A stretch of DNA of 64,000 nt from Marinimicrobium sp. C6131 (GCF_026153455.1 NZ_CP110629.1:2914001-2978000); one strand, 5' to 3'; positions 7,181 through 16,842 are shown, counted from the first letter of the stretch. Program-made: numbers and translations. Notes: a model not told the origin generated them from the letters alone.

Positions 7181-7857
7181 TGTGCCTCCTCTGCGGCCAG
7201 GCGCCGCTCCAGATCCACGATCCAGCCCGCCACCCGACGGTCCGGTTCATCCTGGCGTTGCTGGTAGGCGCGGTAGTGCAATAGCGCCTGTTCACCCTCG
7301 CCGCGATAGAGGTCCAGCAAGATCCCCAGGTTCAGATGGCTTTGGGCGTGAAACGGCCAGACCGTCAGCGCCTGCCGATAGGACCGCTCCGCGGCATCGA
7401 AGTCACCGGTCTCACGCTGCAACAAGGCCAGTTGGTTGTAGGCGTCGAGGTTATTGGGGTTGATCGACAGGGCCTGCTCAAGGGCGGCTTTGGCTTCCGC
7501 TACCCGACCCTGTTCACTGTGAATTTTCGCCAGATTGACCCAGGGACCGGACAGCCCGGGATACTGTTCGGTCATCGCGCTCAGCAGCCGCCGTGCCAGC
7601 GCGTCATCGCCTTGGGCCATGGCCTCCAGGGCCCGGTCGAAGTCCGCCTGCGCCCGGGCGCTGACACTCACCGCCATCTGTTCATAGGGGTTGGGGGTTA
7701 CCGGGCCTTCGGGTAGCGCCGATGGCGCCGACGCCTCGGTTTGGGCATTCACCTCCGCCTCCGGCTTCGATGGCGGCGCTGTGGTGCAGGCGGCCAGGCC
7801 CAGGATGGCACACAGCGCAGCCAGCCGCCGCACAGCATTCAGATCAGTAAATCCCAC
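7177..7857 (-). CDS. TPR lipoprotein
   Basis: I choose the GTG at 7857: GGAGGT lies five bases upstream, and the protein then starts directly with a lipoprotein signal peptide whose lipobox LAAC makes Cys24 the lipidated residue. Longer starts would run far into the upstream gene. The result is 226 residues. After a Pro/Ala/Glu linker there are at least three tetratricopeptide repeats, including the unit AYNQLALLQRETGDFDAAERSYRQAL. TPRs are protein-protein docking modules. The gene overlaps its upstream neighbour by 14 bases and its downstream neighbour by four, so it belongs to a five-gene operon. Confidence 0.85.
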   Translation of the reverse strand: MGFTDLNAVRRLAALCAILGLAACTTAPPSKPEAEVNAQTEASAPSALPEGPVTPNPYEQMAVSVSARAQADFDRALEAMAQGDDALARRLLSAMTEQYPGLSGPWVNLAKIHSEQGRVAEAKAALEQALSINPNNLDAYNQLALLQRETGDFDAAERSYRQALTVWPFHAQSHLNLGILLDLYRGEGEQALLHYRAYQQRQDEPDRRVAGWIVDLERRLAAEEAQ

Positions 7858-10711
7858 GGCTGACCTCCGCCACCTGTTCTTCCTTGCCATAGCGGGCCGG
7901 CAGTATCTGCGCCAGCGCTTCGAAGCTCTCTTTGACCCACTGGTCGTAAACGCCGCGCTGGGTGCGTCGGGCATTGATTTCGTAGAGCTCAATGGCTTTT
8001 TCCTCAAAGGGGTAGGCCTGCTCTTCCAGTAGAATGTCGTACTGCTCCAGTTCCAGCACCCCCAGACCTTCCGGGCGTTCGGAGTCCATCAGGTCACGCC
8101 CCAGTTGGTGGTAGATGGCCGCCATGCGATGACTGGCGCGGGTACTGAACTCGGCCACACCGTAATCCAGAATGGCTTCCTGATCCGCCAGCGCCCGCTC
8201 CAGTGCCGCCTGTTTGCGCTCCAGGCTCGGCCCCAGAGGCAGGCGCAGTTTGATTTGACTGAACGCATTGAAACTCGACTCCGCCAATTCGCTGGCGGCG
8301 AAGGCGGCGAGATAGTTGGAGCGACCGCCCCCCGACTGATGGCCTTCCACCAAGCGACGCAACCAGAACGCGCGTTTGTCCGCCTCACCGGTCTGCCGAT
8401 AGAGCTCGGTCATCTGGTACTCCGCCTCGCGCCGGTCGGCCGCCGGTTGCGGGTAGTTGTGCGCATAGCGTCGAAAAGCGTCGATCGCCTCGCGTTGTTC
8501 ACCCGCACGCTGGTAAAGCTCAGCGGCCAGGTAAAGCGACTCCCGCTGCAGCTCTGGATCGTCACTGGTCTGCTCGACCCGGCACAGCTCGGCGGCGGCC
8601 GCCAGCCAGTTTTCCCGGGCCTGATAGACCCTGGCCAGACGCACCGGAATCTGCGCCTGCAGTGGGCTATCGGGATAGGCGGCCCGGAACGTCTCCAGGG
8701 CCCGTTGCGCCTCGGGCCAGCGTTCAAGCTGCATCAGGTAGTGTGCCGTATCGAACTGGGCCTGGACCGCCACTTCGGTGGTGGGCAGAGCCTGGGGAAT
8801 CTCCGCGAGCAGCGCCACCGCCCCGGACATCTCCCCGGCATCCAGTTGCTGGCGGGCGCGCTGGTACATACTGGCGGCAATGCGCTCGCGCACCTCGGCC
8901 CGACTGGGCGTACCGGCCATCATTCCGTCACTACCACCTTCGGTGTCGGGCCAGCGCTCAAGTACCTGCCAGTAGGCCCGCTCCGCAGCGGCAAACCGGC
9001 CCAGATCGAATTGACTGTGACCGAGTACCAGCCAGGCGCTGAACTGCTCATCAGGACCGGCCGGCGGCTGCCAGTCAAGCAGTCTCTGCGCCAGCGCGGC
9101 GGCACTATTGAGCTCGCCGCGCTCAAGCTGTCCGCGGGCCAGGTGACCGAGTACCCCGGTCGCTCTCGGGTCATCGGCATATTGATCCGCAAACTGCTGT
9201 CCCACCTCAAGCCGTCGGGCCCACCAGTGACCGGTCTCCGGCCCGGCCCGGCGCTCCAGTTCATCGGCGAGCAACACCGCCGCGTAGCCGGCCTCGCGGC
9301 CGTACTCCGGATCCCGATGGTCAAACGCCACCCGATGATAATGATCCAACGCTTCTGGCCACTGCCCGGCGGCATTGAGGGCTTCCGCCAACAAAAAGCG
9401 CTGTTCCGGTACGGCCGGGTCGTCAGGGAAACTGGCCACGAACTCCCGATACCAGGTGGCAGCGTGGGCAAATGCCCGGCGGGTCTGCTCTTCTCCGGCG
9501 CCTTCGTCCGCCAGGCGTTGGGCCCGGGCGTGTTGGAAGTTGGCCAGCATCGGCAGAAACTCGCGCAGCGAATCTTCCACAAGTTCCCCCGGCTGACCGC
9601 CGCGCTTAAACCAGTAGGCGCTCAAAAGACCGTAGCGACGCACAAACTCCTGCTGCGTGGCTCTTACCAATGTCGGGTAGCGCCCTTCCCGATAGGTCTC
9701 GATCTGGGCCAGAGTAAACTCCGGCGCCAGGTCGCTGTCCGGATTATCAAACACGTACCGGCCGTAAGTATCGGCAGCATCGCGTACTCGCTCCTGCTCC
9801 CGATAGGTTTCGGCGAGGCGCAGGTATAACCGATGTTCGTAAGGGCGAGTGCCAATCCGGCCCGCCAGCACCTGAATACTGTCGGGGCCATCGAGATAGG
9901 CGAACGACAGGGCCATGGCACGCAGGGCATCGCCCGCCACCTCGGCCTGGGCACCACTGAGTTGCGCCCAGGCCCGGTCCACCTGCGCCGCGTTATCCGC
10001 CGGCAGGAGCAGATGATCCAGGACGCCGGCGAAGCTCTCCAGTGCCTCCGGGTAATCCCCCTGCTTGAACTGCGCCCAGGCGCGCATGTAGAGGGCGTTC
10101 TGGCCAAACTCGGGAACTGCATCTACCCCCGGCAGCAGCTCGCGGTAAAGCGCCTCGGACGCCGCGTAATCCCCTTGCGAGAACGCCCGCTCGGCGCGGC
10201 GAAATTGGGCCTCGGCGTAATAGCGCGACCCGGGGAATTGCTCGGCGAGCGCCACCAGTGTCCGGTCCGCTTCTTCCATACGGCCATCCAGCGCGTAGGC
10301 TTTGGCCAACTGGTAGTAGAGATGATCCGGGGCGGCCGGCGGCTCGATGCCGTCCTCCACCCAGCGGCCTTCACGGTAATCGCTCAGCAGCGCCCGGTAC
10401 CGCTCGATCGGCTCGTCAAATTGCGGCTCGGCACTGTCCGATCGCGCCAGCGCCGCTTCGCTGCGGGCCATCGCCAGATCCGCCAGACGCCAGCGGATGT
10501 CCAGTTGCAGGGCCGGCTCCTGCGCCACCGCCAACGCCCGCTCGTAACGCTGGGCAATGCGCTCGGCCGATTCCGGAGCCAGCGCTTCGGCGTCGGGCAG
10601 CCGGGCCTCCGGCAAAGCCTCCAGGCCACCGTGCGGATTCCCGGAATTCACGCAGCCGGCGATCAGGGCCAGGGCACTGATCAGGCCGAGGAATCTCAGG
10701 ACGCGACTCAC
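7844..10711 (-). CDS. Large TPR-repeat lipoprotein
   Basis: A 955-residue protein starting with GTG at 10711 (GGGAGG six bases upstream). The lipobox LIAGC puts the lipidated cysteine at residue 20. The rest is helical solenoid made of many degenerate tetratricopeptide units, for example AEAQFRRAERAFSQGDYAASEALYRELL and repeated Tyr/Ala/Leu patterns to the C-terminus. It is probably a large outer-membrane-anchored scaffold facing the periplasm. The start overlaps the upstream stop as GTGA, which indicates translational coupling. Similar giant TPR proteins accompany Tol/AgmX-type genes; the partner is unknown. Confidence 0.83.
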   Translation of the reverse strand: MSRVLRFLGLISALALIAGCVNSGNPHGGLEALPEARLPDAEALAPESAERIAQRYERALAVAQEPALQLDIRWRLADLAMARSEAALARSDSAEPQFDEPIERYRALLSDYREGRWVEDGIEPPAAPDHLYYQLAKAYALDGRMEEADRTLVALAEQFPGSRYYAEAQFRRAERAFSQGDYAASEALYRELLPGVDAVPEFGQNALYMRAWAQFKQGDYPEALESFAGVLDHLLLPADNAAQVDRAWAQLSGAQAEVAGDALRAMALSFAYLDGPDSIQVLAGRIGTRPYEHRLYLRLAETYREQERVRDAADTYGRYVFDNPDSDLAPEFTLAQIETYREGRYPTLVRATQQEFVRRYGLLSAYWFKRGGQPGELVEDSLREFLPMLANFQHARAQRLADEGAGEEQTRRAFAHAATWYREFVASFPDDPAVPEQRFLLAEALNAAGQWPEALDHYHRVAFDHRDPEYGREAGYAAVLLADELERRAGPETGHWWARRLEVGQQFADQYADDPRATGVLGHLARGQLERGELNSAAALAQRLLDWQPPAGPDEQFSAWLVLGHSQFDLGRFAAAERAYWQVLERWPDTEGGSDGMMAGTPSRAEVRERIAASMYQRARQQLDAGEMSGAVALLAEIPQALPTTEVAVQAQFDTAHYLMQLERWPEAQRALETFRAAYPDSPLQAQIPVRLARVYQARENWLAAAAELCRVEQTSDDPELQRESLYLAAELYQRAGEQREAIDAFRRYAHNYPQPAADRREAEYQMTELYRQTGEADKRAFWLRRLVEGHQSGGGRSNYLAAFAASELAESSFNAFSQIKLRLPLGPSLERKQAALERALADQEAILDYGVAEFSTRASHRMAAIYHQLGRDLMDSERPEGLGVLELEQYDILLEEQAYPFEEKAIELYEINARRTQRGVYDQWVKESFEALAQILPARYGKEEQVAEVSRGIY

Positions 10712-12561
10712 GGTGTACCTCCCTGATCACGCAGCGCGCGATCCTGCAGACGGGCGGCGCCCAGCCGCACGCGAGAGAGGTACTGCGTCAAACGGGCTTG
10801 GTGTTGTGCCAGGTGCGTCTGAAGGTTGTCCGCGAGCTGTTCGGCCTGACGCTGCTGCGCCTCATCGAGCCGTTGCCGCTGACGCGCAATCGCCTCGGTC
10901 CGCTCGGCGATGCGGGCCAGCGCCGGTTCAATATCCGGGTTGTCCGCAATCACGGAGCGGACCCGGTCTTGCCGGGTACGCAATTGCGCCAGAGCGCGGT
11001 CCAGGTCCCGCTGCTGTTTGCGCACCCGCCACAGACGGTCTGGATAGTCCTGAGCGGCACGCCAGAGCAGTATGCCCCGGTACAGCGCCAATCGGGCCCG
11101 GGTTTCCCGGGGGTTCTCCAACTCACCCGCCGCCGTCAGCCGATCGGCCCGCTCAAGCGCCGCCTCGACACGCTCGTACAGGCGCCGGGTCTCATCATCC
11201 GCCAGAGCCAGATAATCCGCCCGGGCTTCGATGTCGGACAGGCGGGCCGCCAGCGGGGCACGTCGCTCACGCAGCTGCTCGGCCTGGGTCCAGAGTTGGC
11301 GTCGCGCAACCTCTGCCTGGCGGTCAGTGCGCAGGGCACGCTTGTCCCGCAACAGTTGCCCGTAGTGGGCCAACTTCTCGGGCCAGTCCGCCAACAATTG
11401 CGCCTGATCGCGCAGATCACTGAGCGCCTGTACCTGACTCTGAAACGGACTCTGATTGACCCAGTCGGACAGGTAGGGATCGGCGCTGGCGGCAACGGTG
11501 GATTCGGTCAGCGTCAGCCAGTTTTCACGGCCCTCCAGAGACAGTGTGCCCCGGAGGTCGGTCGCGGCCAGTTGACGGCGCAGATAAGCGGGGGTCAATT
11601 GTTGCCGGAGCTGGCCCACCCGGGCGAGCTCTTCCTCCAGACGCGCATCGGCCCGATCGTAGGCATCCAGCGCCGCCTGGGAGGCGTCGAGTTGCGTATA
11701 GGCGTAGGGGAGGGCCACCAGCGCCTCCTGGGCCGCGCTACCGGTGAGCGAACGCTCACTCAGTGCCTGCCAGATGCGGACCGCGCGGGCGGGCTGCCCC
11801 CGCTCCAGCGCGGCCCAACCATACCCCAGCAATGCCTGGTCCGCATCCTCGCGAGTCAGGCGCACCCGATCGAAAGCCTGCTCGGCGCGCTCGAAATCCT
11901 GTGCCAGCAGGGCAGAAAAACCCAGCGCGGTGTTGGCCCGATCGCGCAGGGCGAGGTATTCCGCATCCTGCCGTTGACGGCGGGGCGCACCGTCTATCAA
12001 TGCCTGGTAGTAACGCCGGGCCTGGACCCGATCACCGGCCCGGGCAAAAGCACCGCCGAGGTTGTAGAGTACGACCGGCGCCCACTCATCCAACTGGTCC
12101 CACAGCACCCGGGGATCAACCGGGTCGGGTTGACCGGTGCGCAGGCGCCACTGCCACTCCAGCGCACGACGCTCCCGGGCGAGATCCGGGTCGAGGGCAT
12201 CACCCACTCGCGCCCAGGCATCGGTGGCCTGCGCCCAATCGCCCCTCAGATAGTGCAGTTTGCCCAGATAGAAACGTGCCGCGTCGCGCTGCTTCGGACG
12301 GCCCGACAAGGCGGACTCCAGCAGACGCTCGGCGCTGGCCGACATGCCGAAAGCCATCCGGATGGCACCCTCGTGGACGGCGCCCTCATCGGCCCCCAGA
12401 GCACCCTGCTCCCGGGCCACCATCAGCTCGCTCAGGGCCGGCAGGTAATCGTTCTGATAGTAGTGATAGCGAGCCACGCCTTCACGCAAGTCAGCCTGGC
12501 CCCAGGCAACCGGAGCCAGGCCGAACAGGGCAAAAGCCAGTGGCAACGCCCATTGCCTCAT
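10708..12561 (-). CDS. Secreted TPR/coiled-coil protein
   Basis: Starting at the ATG at 12561, which overlaps the upstream stop as ATGA, gives 617 residues. The signal peptide LPLAFALFGLAPVAWG is cleaved around residue 21. The N-terminal half contains TPR-like helical repeats beginning REGVARYHYYQNDYLPALSEL. The C-terminal half is rich in Arg, Gln, Leu and Ala heptads and is probably coiled coil (about 380-600). It lacks a lipobox, so it should be free or peripherally bound in the periplasm. It lies between the small secreted protein gene and the 955-residue TPR lipoprotein gene. Confidence 0.8.
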   Translation of the reverse strand: MRQWALPLAFALFGLAPVAWGQADLREGVARYHYYQNDYLPALSELMVAREQGALGADEGAVHEGAIRMAFGMSASAERLLESALSGRPKQRDAARFYLGKLHYLRGDWAQATDAWARVGDALDPDLARERRALEWQWRLRTGQPDPVDPRVLWDQLDEWAPVVLYNLGGAFARAGDRVQARRYYQALIDGAPRRQRQDAEYLALRDRANTALGFSALLAQDFERAEQAFDRVRLTREDADQALLGYGWAALERGQPARAVRIWQALSERSLTGSAAQEALVALPYAYTQLDASQAALDAYDRADARLEEELARVGQLRQQLTPAYLRRQLAATDLRGTLSLEGRENWLTLTESTVAASADPYLSDWVNQSPFQSQVQALSDLRDQAQLLADWPEKLAHYGQLLRDKRALRTDRQAEVARRQLWTQAEQLRERRAPLAARLSDIEARADYLALADDETRRLYERVEAALERADRLTAAGELENPRETRARLALYRGILLWRAAQDYPDRLWRVRKQQRDLDRALAQLRTRQDRVRSVIADNPDIEPALARIAERTEAIARQRQRLDEAQQRQAEQLADNLQTHLAQHQARLTQYLSRVRLGAARLQDRALRDQGGTP

Positions 12562-13094
12562 TGCAGCGCCCACTCCTCAATGGCAAAAACCGGCTGCAGT
12601 TTGCGCTCGGAGTCCACGATTTTCAGTTCCAGCACCAGCGGCTCCTGACCTTTTTCCACCAGCAGATCGGCGCCGCGCTTGTAATCCCGTCCGTCGGGCC
12701 CGAGGCCGGTAAACACCGCACTGATCTCATGTTCGCCCGAGTTCAGGTTGCCCAGATAGAGCCGCTGAACACCGCCTCGATACAGTGCCTCCCGTTGAGC
12801 ATCGGTATACAACTGAGCGGCCACCGGCTCGCCATCGACCTGAAGGCGCACCCCGTCCAGATGAAAGAATTCCCCGAGATCCACCGACAGGTACACCGCT
12901 ATCTGGCTCGATGCGGGATAGAGCAGCTCTTCTTCCAGAATCAGCAGGTCGCGGTTGAGGTTCAGGGTGTCCTCTTTAAGCTGTTCCAGATCGGATTCGA
13001 GATCACTTTGCGCCCAGGCCAACGGGACGGCCAATACCAGGGCCGCACAAAATCCGACGAGCCGCCGCACCGGACGGAAGAATTGGGATGACAT
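12558..13094 (-). CDS. Secreted protein of unknown function heading the TPR operon
   Basis: Starting at the ATG at 13094 (AGGAGA upstream) gives 178 residues and places a signal peptide (VGFCAALVLAVPLAWAQ) at the start. A short coiled-coil segment follows (about 35-60, with regular Leu/Glu). Then comes a beta-rich domain with VYLSVDLGEFFHLDGVRLQVDG and a segment GEHEISAVFTGLGPDGRDYK, which looks like an Ig-like or carbohydrate-binding fold. No family is recognised with certainty. It is the first gene of the five-gene operon that leads into the Tol-like motor genes. Confidence 0.75.
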   Translation of the reverse strand: MSSQFFRPVRRLVGFCAALVLAVPLAWAQSDLESDLEQLKEDTLNLNRDLLILEEELLYPASSQIAVYLSVDLGEFFHLDGVRLQVDGEPVAAQLYTDAQREALYRGGVQRLYLGNLNSGEHEISAVFTGLGPDGRDYKRGADLLVEKGQEPLVLELKIVDSERKLQPVFAIEEWALQ

Positions 13095-13136
13095 TTGGAA
13101 GGCTCTCCTGACGGAAACGTGCGAGTTCTGGCGCAG

Positions 13137-13165
13137 CTTATAACGGCTTATTATTCTAGTGGCAC
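13137..13165 (-). promoter_or_regulatory. Sigma-70 type promoter candidate for the TPR operon
   Basis: On the minus strand, GTGCCA (13160-13165) and TATAAG (13137-13142) are separated by 17 bases. The predicted start is about 36 bases before the ATG of the first gene. It lies between apbE and the TPR operon, so the two units are probably separate. Confidence 0.45.
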
Positions 13166-13213
13166 CGGTGCGTTGGAATTGTGACGGCGCGCACACTTGG
13201 GCCATACGATGCC

Positions 13214-14227
13214 CTAGTCCTCCGGGTCAACCAGCCCGTCACTGTAATGCACTCGACCGTCGTCGGTGATCACAATGGCTTCGAATTCCGGCTGCCGATT
13301 GATCAGCGCCAGGCCCGCCTCCAGACCGAGAACAAATACGCTGGTTGAAAGCGCATCGGTGTCCATAGCCCGGGGACCCAGCACCGTCGCACTGATGATG
13401 CCCCGGGCCGAGGTGCCGGTGCGAGGATTGAGAATATGATGAATGCGCTGGCCCTGCGCATCCACGAAGTAACGCTCGTAATCGCCGGAGGTGGAAATCG
13501 CTTCATCGCTGAGGGGTACCACGATGGCGACATCCTCGGGCGCGCGGGGATTTTTGATGCCCACCCGCCAGGGGCGACCGCGATGGTCGCCAATCAGTCG
13601 GGTATCGCCTCCGGCGCTGACGCTGGCGTGCTTCACACCCCGTGCACGCAACAACTCAATGGCCCGGTCCACGCCGTAGCCCTTGGCGATGCCACCCAGA
13701 TCGACATACAGCTTGGGATGGTCGAACCAGACGGTATTCGCCTTACGATCCAGGTGAATGCGTCGATAGTCGATGGCCGCCAGCAGCGCTTTGCGGGTGG
13801 CGTCGTCGGGCTGGTGCCCCGAGCGGTAGTCGTAGAGACGCCCGACCGAGCCGAAGGTCACATCGAAGGCGCCGTCGGTCAGCTCGCCGTACTGTATGGA
13901 CTGGTGCAACAGCTCCGCGAGTTCGGCCGTGATGGGCAAGGGAGTTTCGGCGCTGGCTTTGGGCGCCTCGCGATTGAGCCGGGACAATTCACTGTCCGGT
14001 TTGTAGGGGCTGAAATGGCGGTCGATACGATGCAGTTCGTTCATCACCGCGGCCAGGGCGGCCCGCCCCTGCTCAGGATCGTCGTGCCACAGGCGGGCCA
14101 CCACTTCGGTGCCCATGATGGCCTGCTGGTCGCTGTACCACTCGGCGGTGCTGGGCGAGCTGACCAGAGCCAGGAGTCCCAGCAACATGAACCTGAGAGC
14201 GATGACGACCGGGAGGCGGGGCATCAT
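13214..14227 (-). CDS. apbE: FAD:protein FMN transferase (ApbE)
   Basis: A 337-residue ApbE protein with a signal peptide (LLGLLALVSSPSTA, to residue 28). ApbE moves FMN from FAD to a Thr in target proteins on the periplasmic side, using Mg2+. Conserved elements visible are FDVTFGSVG (121-129), DLGGIAKGYGVD (176-187), ISTSGDYERYF (244-254) and HHILNPRTG (263-271). The acidic/Thr pair is D291 and T295 in TDALSTSV. It lies 12 bases after gspN, so it may be the last gene of the T2SS transcript. ApbE is also a frequent neighbour of DUF3570/DUF4266 genes, which lie 10 kb away. Confidence 0.93.
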   Translation of the reverse strand: MMPRLPVVIALRFMLLGLLALVSSPSTAEWYSDQQAIMGTEVVARLWHDDPEQGRAALAAVMNELHRIDRHFSPYKPDSELSRLNREAPKASAETPLPITAELAELLHQSIQYGELTDGAFDVTFGSVGRLYDYRSGHQPDDATRKALLAAIDYRRIHLDRKANTVWFDHPKLYVDLGGIAKGYGVDRAIELLRARGVKHASVSAGGDTRLIGDHRGRPWRVGIKNPRAPEDVAIVVPLSDEAISTSGDYERYFVDAQGQRIHHILNPRTGTSARGIISATVLGPRAMDTDALSTSVFVLGLEAGLALINRQPEFEAIVITDDGRVHYSDGLVDPED

Positions 14228-14239
14228 CCTGGCGCGCCG

Positions 14240-15019
14240 TCAGAACTGCAGGTCGACGTGGTAGCGGTTGCCCTCTCGGTGCTCGAGCACCATGGGCAGC
14301 CATTCACGCGCCTGGATCTGATCGCTGAAGGCGCCGGTCAATTCCAGCTCGCCTTCCACAAAAATCCCTCCGGCCAGAGGCAGTCGGGTTTCGACCTCCA
14401 GGTCGATGGGACCGTCCAGATCAAACACATCCGCCACCAGCGCATCGCGCTCCGCATCGTAGCGGGCCTCGGCAGCAAAGCTGCCGAGTGTCACCCAGGT
14501 GCCGTCGGCCTGAACCCGGGCGCCGGTCCAGCTCAGGTTGCCCTGGAGTTCGGACAGACGTCCGCCACTCAGGCGCATGATTTGAATATTGGCGGCGAGC
14601 TGCCCCTGAATCGGCACGGGAACCCCCGCCTGCACCAGGCTGGCCGGCGCATCGATACTGGTGTCACTGACCCGCAACGATCCACCCAACCCGGCGCAGA
14701 CCCGACCATCAATAGTCTGGGCTTCCAGTGCCGCACTGACGTCCGCGCAGGGTGTCAGGGTGAGCAGCGACCAGGGGTTGAGCTCCCAGCGCAACGCCCC
14801 CAGCGAATAGTGCCGGTTGTCAATTTCGATACTGGCCATACGGGCCTGCCCCGACCAGACGGTTCCCTGCACACCACTGAGCCCCAACGTGTTGCCCTGG
14901 GTCATGAAGTAGGCGGCCCAGGTCGCCGGAATGCGGGTCAGGGCAAACAACAGGGTCAGAACAATCAGCAGGAGTATCCAGCGGATCGGGGGAATGAATT
15001 TTGACAGGGTGTCCCACAT
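14240..15019 (-). CDS. gspN: Type II secretion system protein N
   Basis: A 259-residue bitopic protein. One N-terminal membrane helix (about 13-35, IRWILLLIVLTLLFALT) precedes a periplasmic beta-rich domain with GLSGVQGTVWSGQA, the pattern shared by GspN proteins. GspN is the accessory last component of many T2SS operons and is not needed in every species. It follows gspM after 15 bases and is followed by apbE. Confidence 0.88.
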   Translation of the reverse strand: MWDTLSKFIPPIRWILLLIVLTLLFALTRIPATWAAYFMTQGNTLGLSGVQGTVWSGQARMASIEIDNRHYSLGALRWELNPWSLLTLTPCADVSAALEAQTIDGRVCAGLGGSLRVSDTSIDAPASLVQAGVPVPIQGQLAANIQIMRLSGGRLSELQGNLSWTGARVQADGTWVTLGSFAAEARYDAERDALVADVFDLDGPIDLEVETRLPLAGGIFVEGELELTGAFSDQIQAREWLPMVLEHREGNRYHVDLQF

Positions 15020-15034
15020 AGCGTTGTCGTTATC

Positions 15035-15517
15035 TCAGTTTTTTTGCAGTCGAATATTGACGGTCACGCGACCCTGTTCACTGGTCCCGGCCATGGAGAA
15101 GTCCACCACGGAGACGCCATGCTGGTACTCCATGTCGTAAAGCCACTGAATGAACCGGTCATAGGGCACATCGTCCAGGCGCACTCTGACCTGGCCCCCG
15201 GTACCCGGCTGGAAGCCACTCATGCTCAGGTTGTTGGCCTGCAGGCTGCTGTCCACCAGGGCACTCAGGTTACTGTCGTCGTCCTGACCACTCTGGGCAT
15301 TAGTGCGCGCCTGTTCAATCTGGGCGGCCAGCAATTCCACCCGACCGAGTGACTGACTCACGGCCCGGTTGGCGTTGAGCTGGCGCTCTTTCCAGTCCGC
15401 CATCGGTACCAGCACCGCTTTCCATAACAGGTAAAGCAATACGGCCACACCGCCGATCAGAAGAATGGTCTGCTCGCGCCGGTTGTACCGGGAGAGCCAA
15501 TCAAATACCGCTTTCAT
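15035..15517 (-). CDS. gspM: Type II secretion system protein M
   Basis: A 160-residue inner-membrane protein. A short cytoplasmic start (FDWLSRYNRREQ) is followed by a helix at about 17-37 (ILLIGGVAVLLYLLWKAVLVP) and a periplasmic ferredoxin-like domain. GspM pairs with GspL in the assembly platform. The start overlaps the gspL stop as ATGA, so translation is coupled. Confidence 0.92.
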   Translation of the reverse strand: MKAVFDWLSRYNRREQTILLIGGVAVLLYLLWKAVLVPMADWKERQLNANRAVSQSLGRVELLAAQIEQARTNAQSGQDDDSNLSALVDSSLQANNLSMSGFQPGTGGQVRVRLDDVPYDRFIQWLYDMEYQHGVSVVDFSMAGTSEQGRVTVNIRLQKN

Positions 15518-16767
15518 GGGCGACCTCCGGTGACTTTCAGGCGAGCCGTGTGACTGTCACCCTGTGCACTGGCGCTGAGCAGCTCCGCCTGCAATCCCCG
15601 GGTCTGAATATCACCGCGCAGGGATTCAATGGCGTTGAAGGTGTCGGCTCTGACGTTAAGGCTCAACTCGCCACTGCGGGCCGCATAGGAAACCGCGCTC
15701 AGGGTGACGCCGCCGGATTCCGCCAGCGCCGGGAACAGATCACCCAAAAACGGCGTCACCTGGCCACTGGCACTGGCCGGCTGCAACTCGGTCAACTGCT
15801 GGCGCAACTGACGCTCCGCATCCACCAGGTTGCCCGGGCCCGCCACCGAGCGGTACACCCGCTCGATTTCCCGGCGAATTTCGATGTTTTCAGCTTCCAA
15901 CTGATTCACCTGATAAACCGTCACCCCCACATACAGGAAGAGACAGGCCGCCGCCGCCGCAACAACTCCCTGCCAGGAGCGCCACCAGCGCTCAATCGGC
16001 AGTCGTTGGGAAAACTCGCCCTGACACAGATTCACGCGTCCGGTTTCAGTAAAGTCCAGTTGCCAGAACGGCACGACCGCCTGCTCATCAATACGGTCCT
16101 TGAGTTCATCCGGCAGCAGCGCCTTCAGAGTGACCAACTCCGCATCGGTCTCCGCGCGCAGGTTGAGCCGGGGCAGATTGTCCACCCGGTTCTGGGCGGT
16201 GAGCAGCATCTGCAGACTCAGGCGCGCCTGCTCCCGATCGAGGCTGAACCCCAGGTTGGGGGCGTACCGCACCAACAGTTGATCGCCCTGCAACTGCAGG
16301 GTCCAATAGGGATATTGCTCGGACAGCTCGGTCTCTCGCGGCAAGGGCATCATCAGCGGCAGGGGCCAGGTGCGCTGGACCTCGATGTGATACTCGCCCA
16401 GACGATCGAACAACTGGCGCAACCAGGACTGCTCGACATAGGCGGCAATGGCGCGCCCTTCACGCACCGGGCCGAGGGCGAAATGAAATTGCTCGATGTC
16501 GCCAATCACGCTTTCTTCAAGCTGAAAGGGCAACAGCCGACGCAGATGCTTTTTTTCGGCTTCCGCGTATTCCAGTTCGCGGGTGACCACCTGGTTTCCC
16601 GGCAGCAGCAACCAGACGCTGTGATGCCCTTCCCCGAGCATCGCCCCCAGGGTATCGAGATCCCCCGAGGCGGCGCTGTCGAGCAACGGTTGCCCGTCGG
16701 CATCGAGCCAGCACCAGCGAAACTGGTCCTGGGCGCGATTGGTGTAAAGCACAAGTTGATTGGCCAT
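15514..16767 (-). CDS. gspL: Type II secretion system protein L
   Basis: A 417-residue protein. The cytoplasmic actin-like domain (about 1-250) contains GHHSVWLLLPGNQVVTRELEY and ends before a membrane helix at about 262-280 (VVAAAAACLFLYVGVTVYQV). The periplasmic ferredoxin-like domain follows. GspL links the GspE ATPase to the inner-membrane platform and contacts GspM. There are 75 bases between gspK and gspL, the widest internal gap of the operon. No strong ribosome site is visible before its ATG. Confidence 0.93.
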   Translation of the reverse strand: MANQLVLYTNRAQDQFRWCWLDADGQPLLDSAASGDLDTLGAMLGEGHHSVWLLLPGNQVVTRELEYAEAEKKHLRRLLPFQLEESVIGDIEQFHFALGPVREGRAIAAYVEQSWLRQLFDRLGEYHIEVQRTWPLPLMMPLPRETELSEQYPYWTLQLQGDQLLVRYAPNLGFSLDREQARLSLQMLLTAQNRVDNLPRLNLRAETDAELVTLKALLPDELKDRIDEQAVVPFWQLDFTETGRVNLCQGEFSQRLPIERWWRSWQGVVAAAAACLFLYVGVTVYQVNQLEAENIEIRREIERVYRSVAGPGNLVDAERQLRQQLTELQPASASGQVTPFLGDLFPALAESGGVTLSAVSYAARSGELSLNVRADTFNAIESLRGDIQTRGLQAELLSASAQGDSHTARLKVTGGRP

Positions 16768-16842
16768 AAGCGCTATCGTTGTTGTTCCGTTATCGGACGG
16801 CTGATCCCGTCTGTAAATTGATTGGGCGAATACCCACGCCCG

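Noticed and set aside
7858..8007. Longer start for the TPR lipoprotein at 8007
   Set aside because: It would add 50 Arg-rich residues that overlap the upstream gene, and would hide the lipoprotein signal. The GTG at 7857 has an excellent ribosome site.
8105..15004. Plus-strand open frames of 297-616 codons opposite the TPR genes and apbE/gspN
   Set aside because: They are antisense frames produced by high GC and strong codon bias. The minus strand carries signal peptides, lipoboxes and overlapping operon structure.
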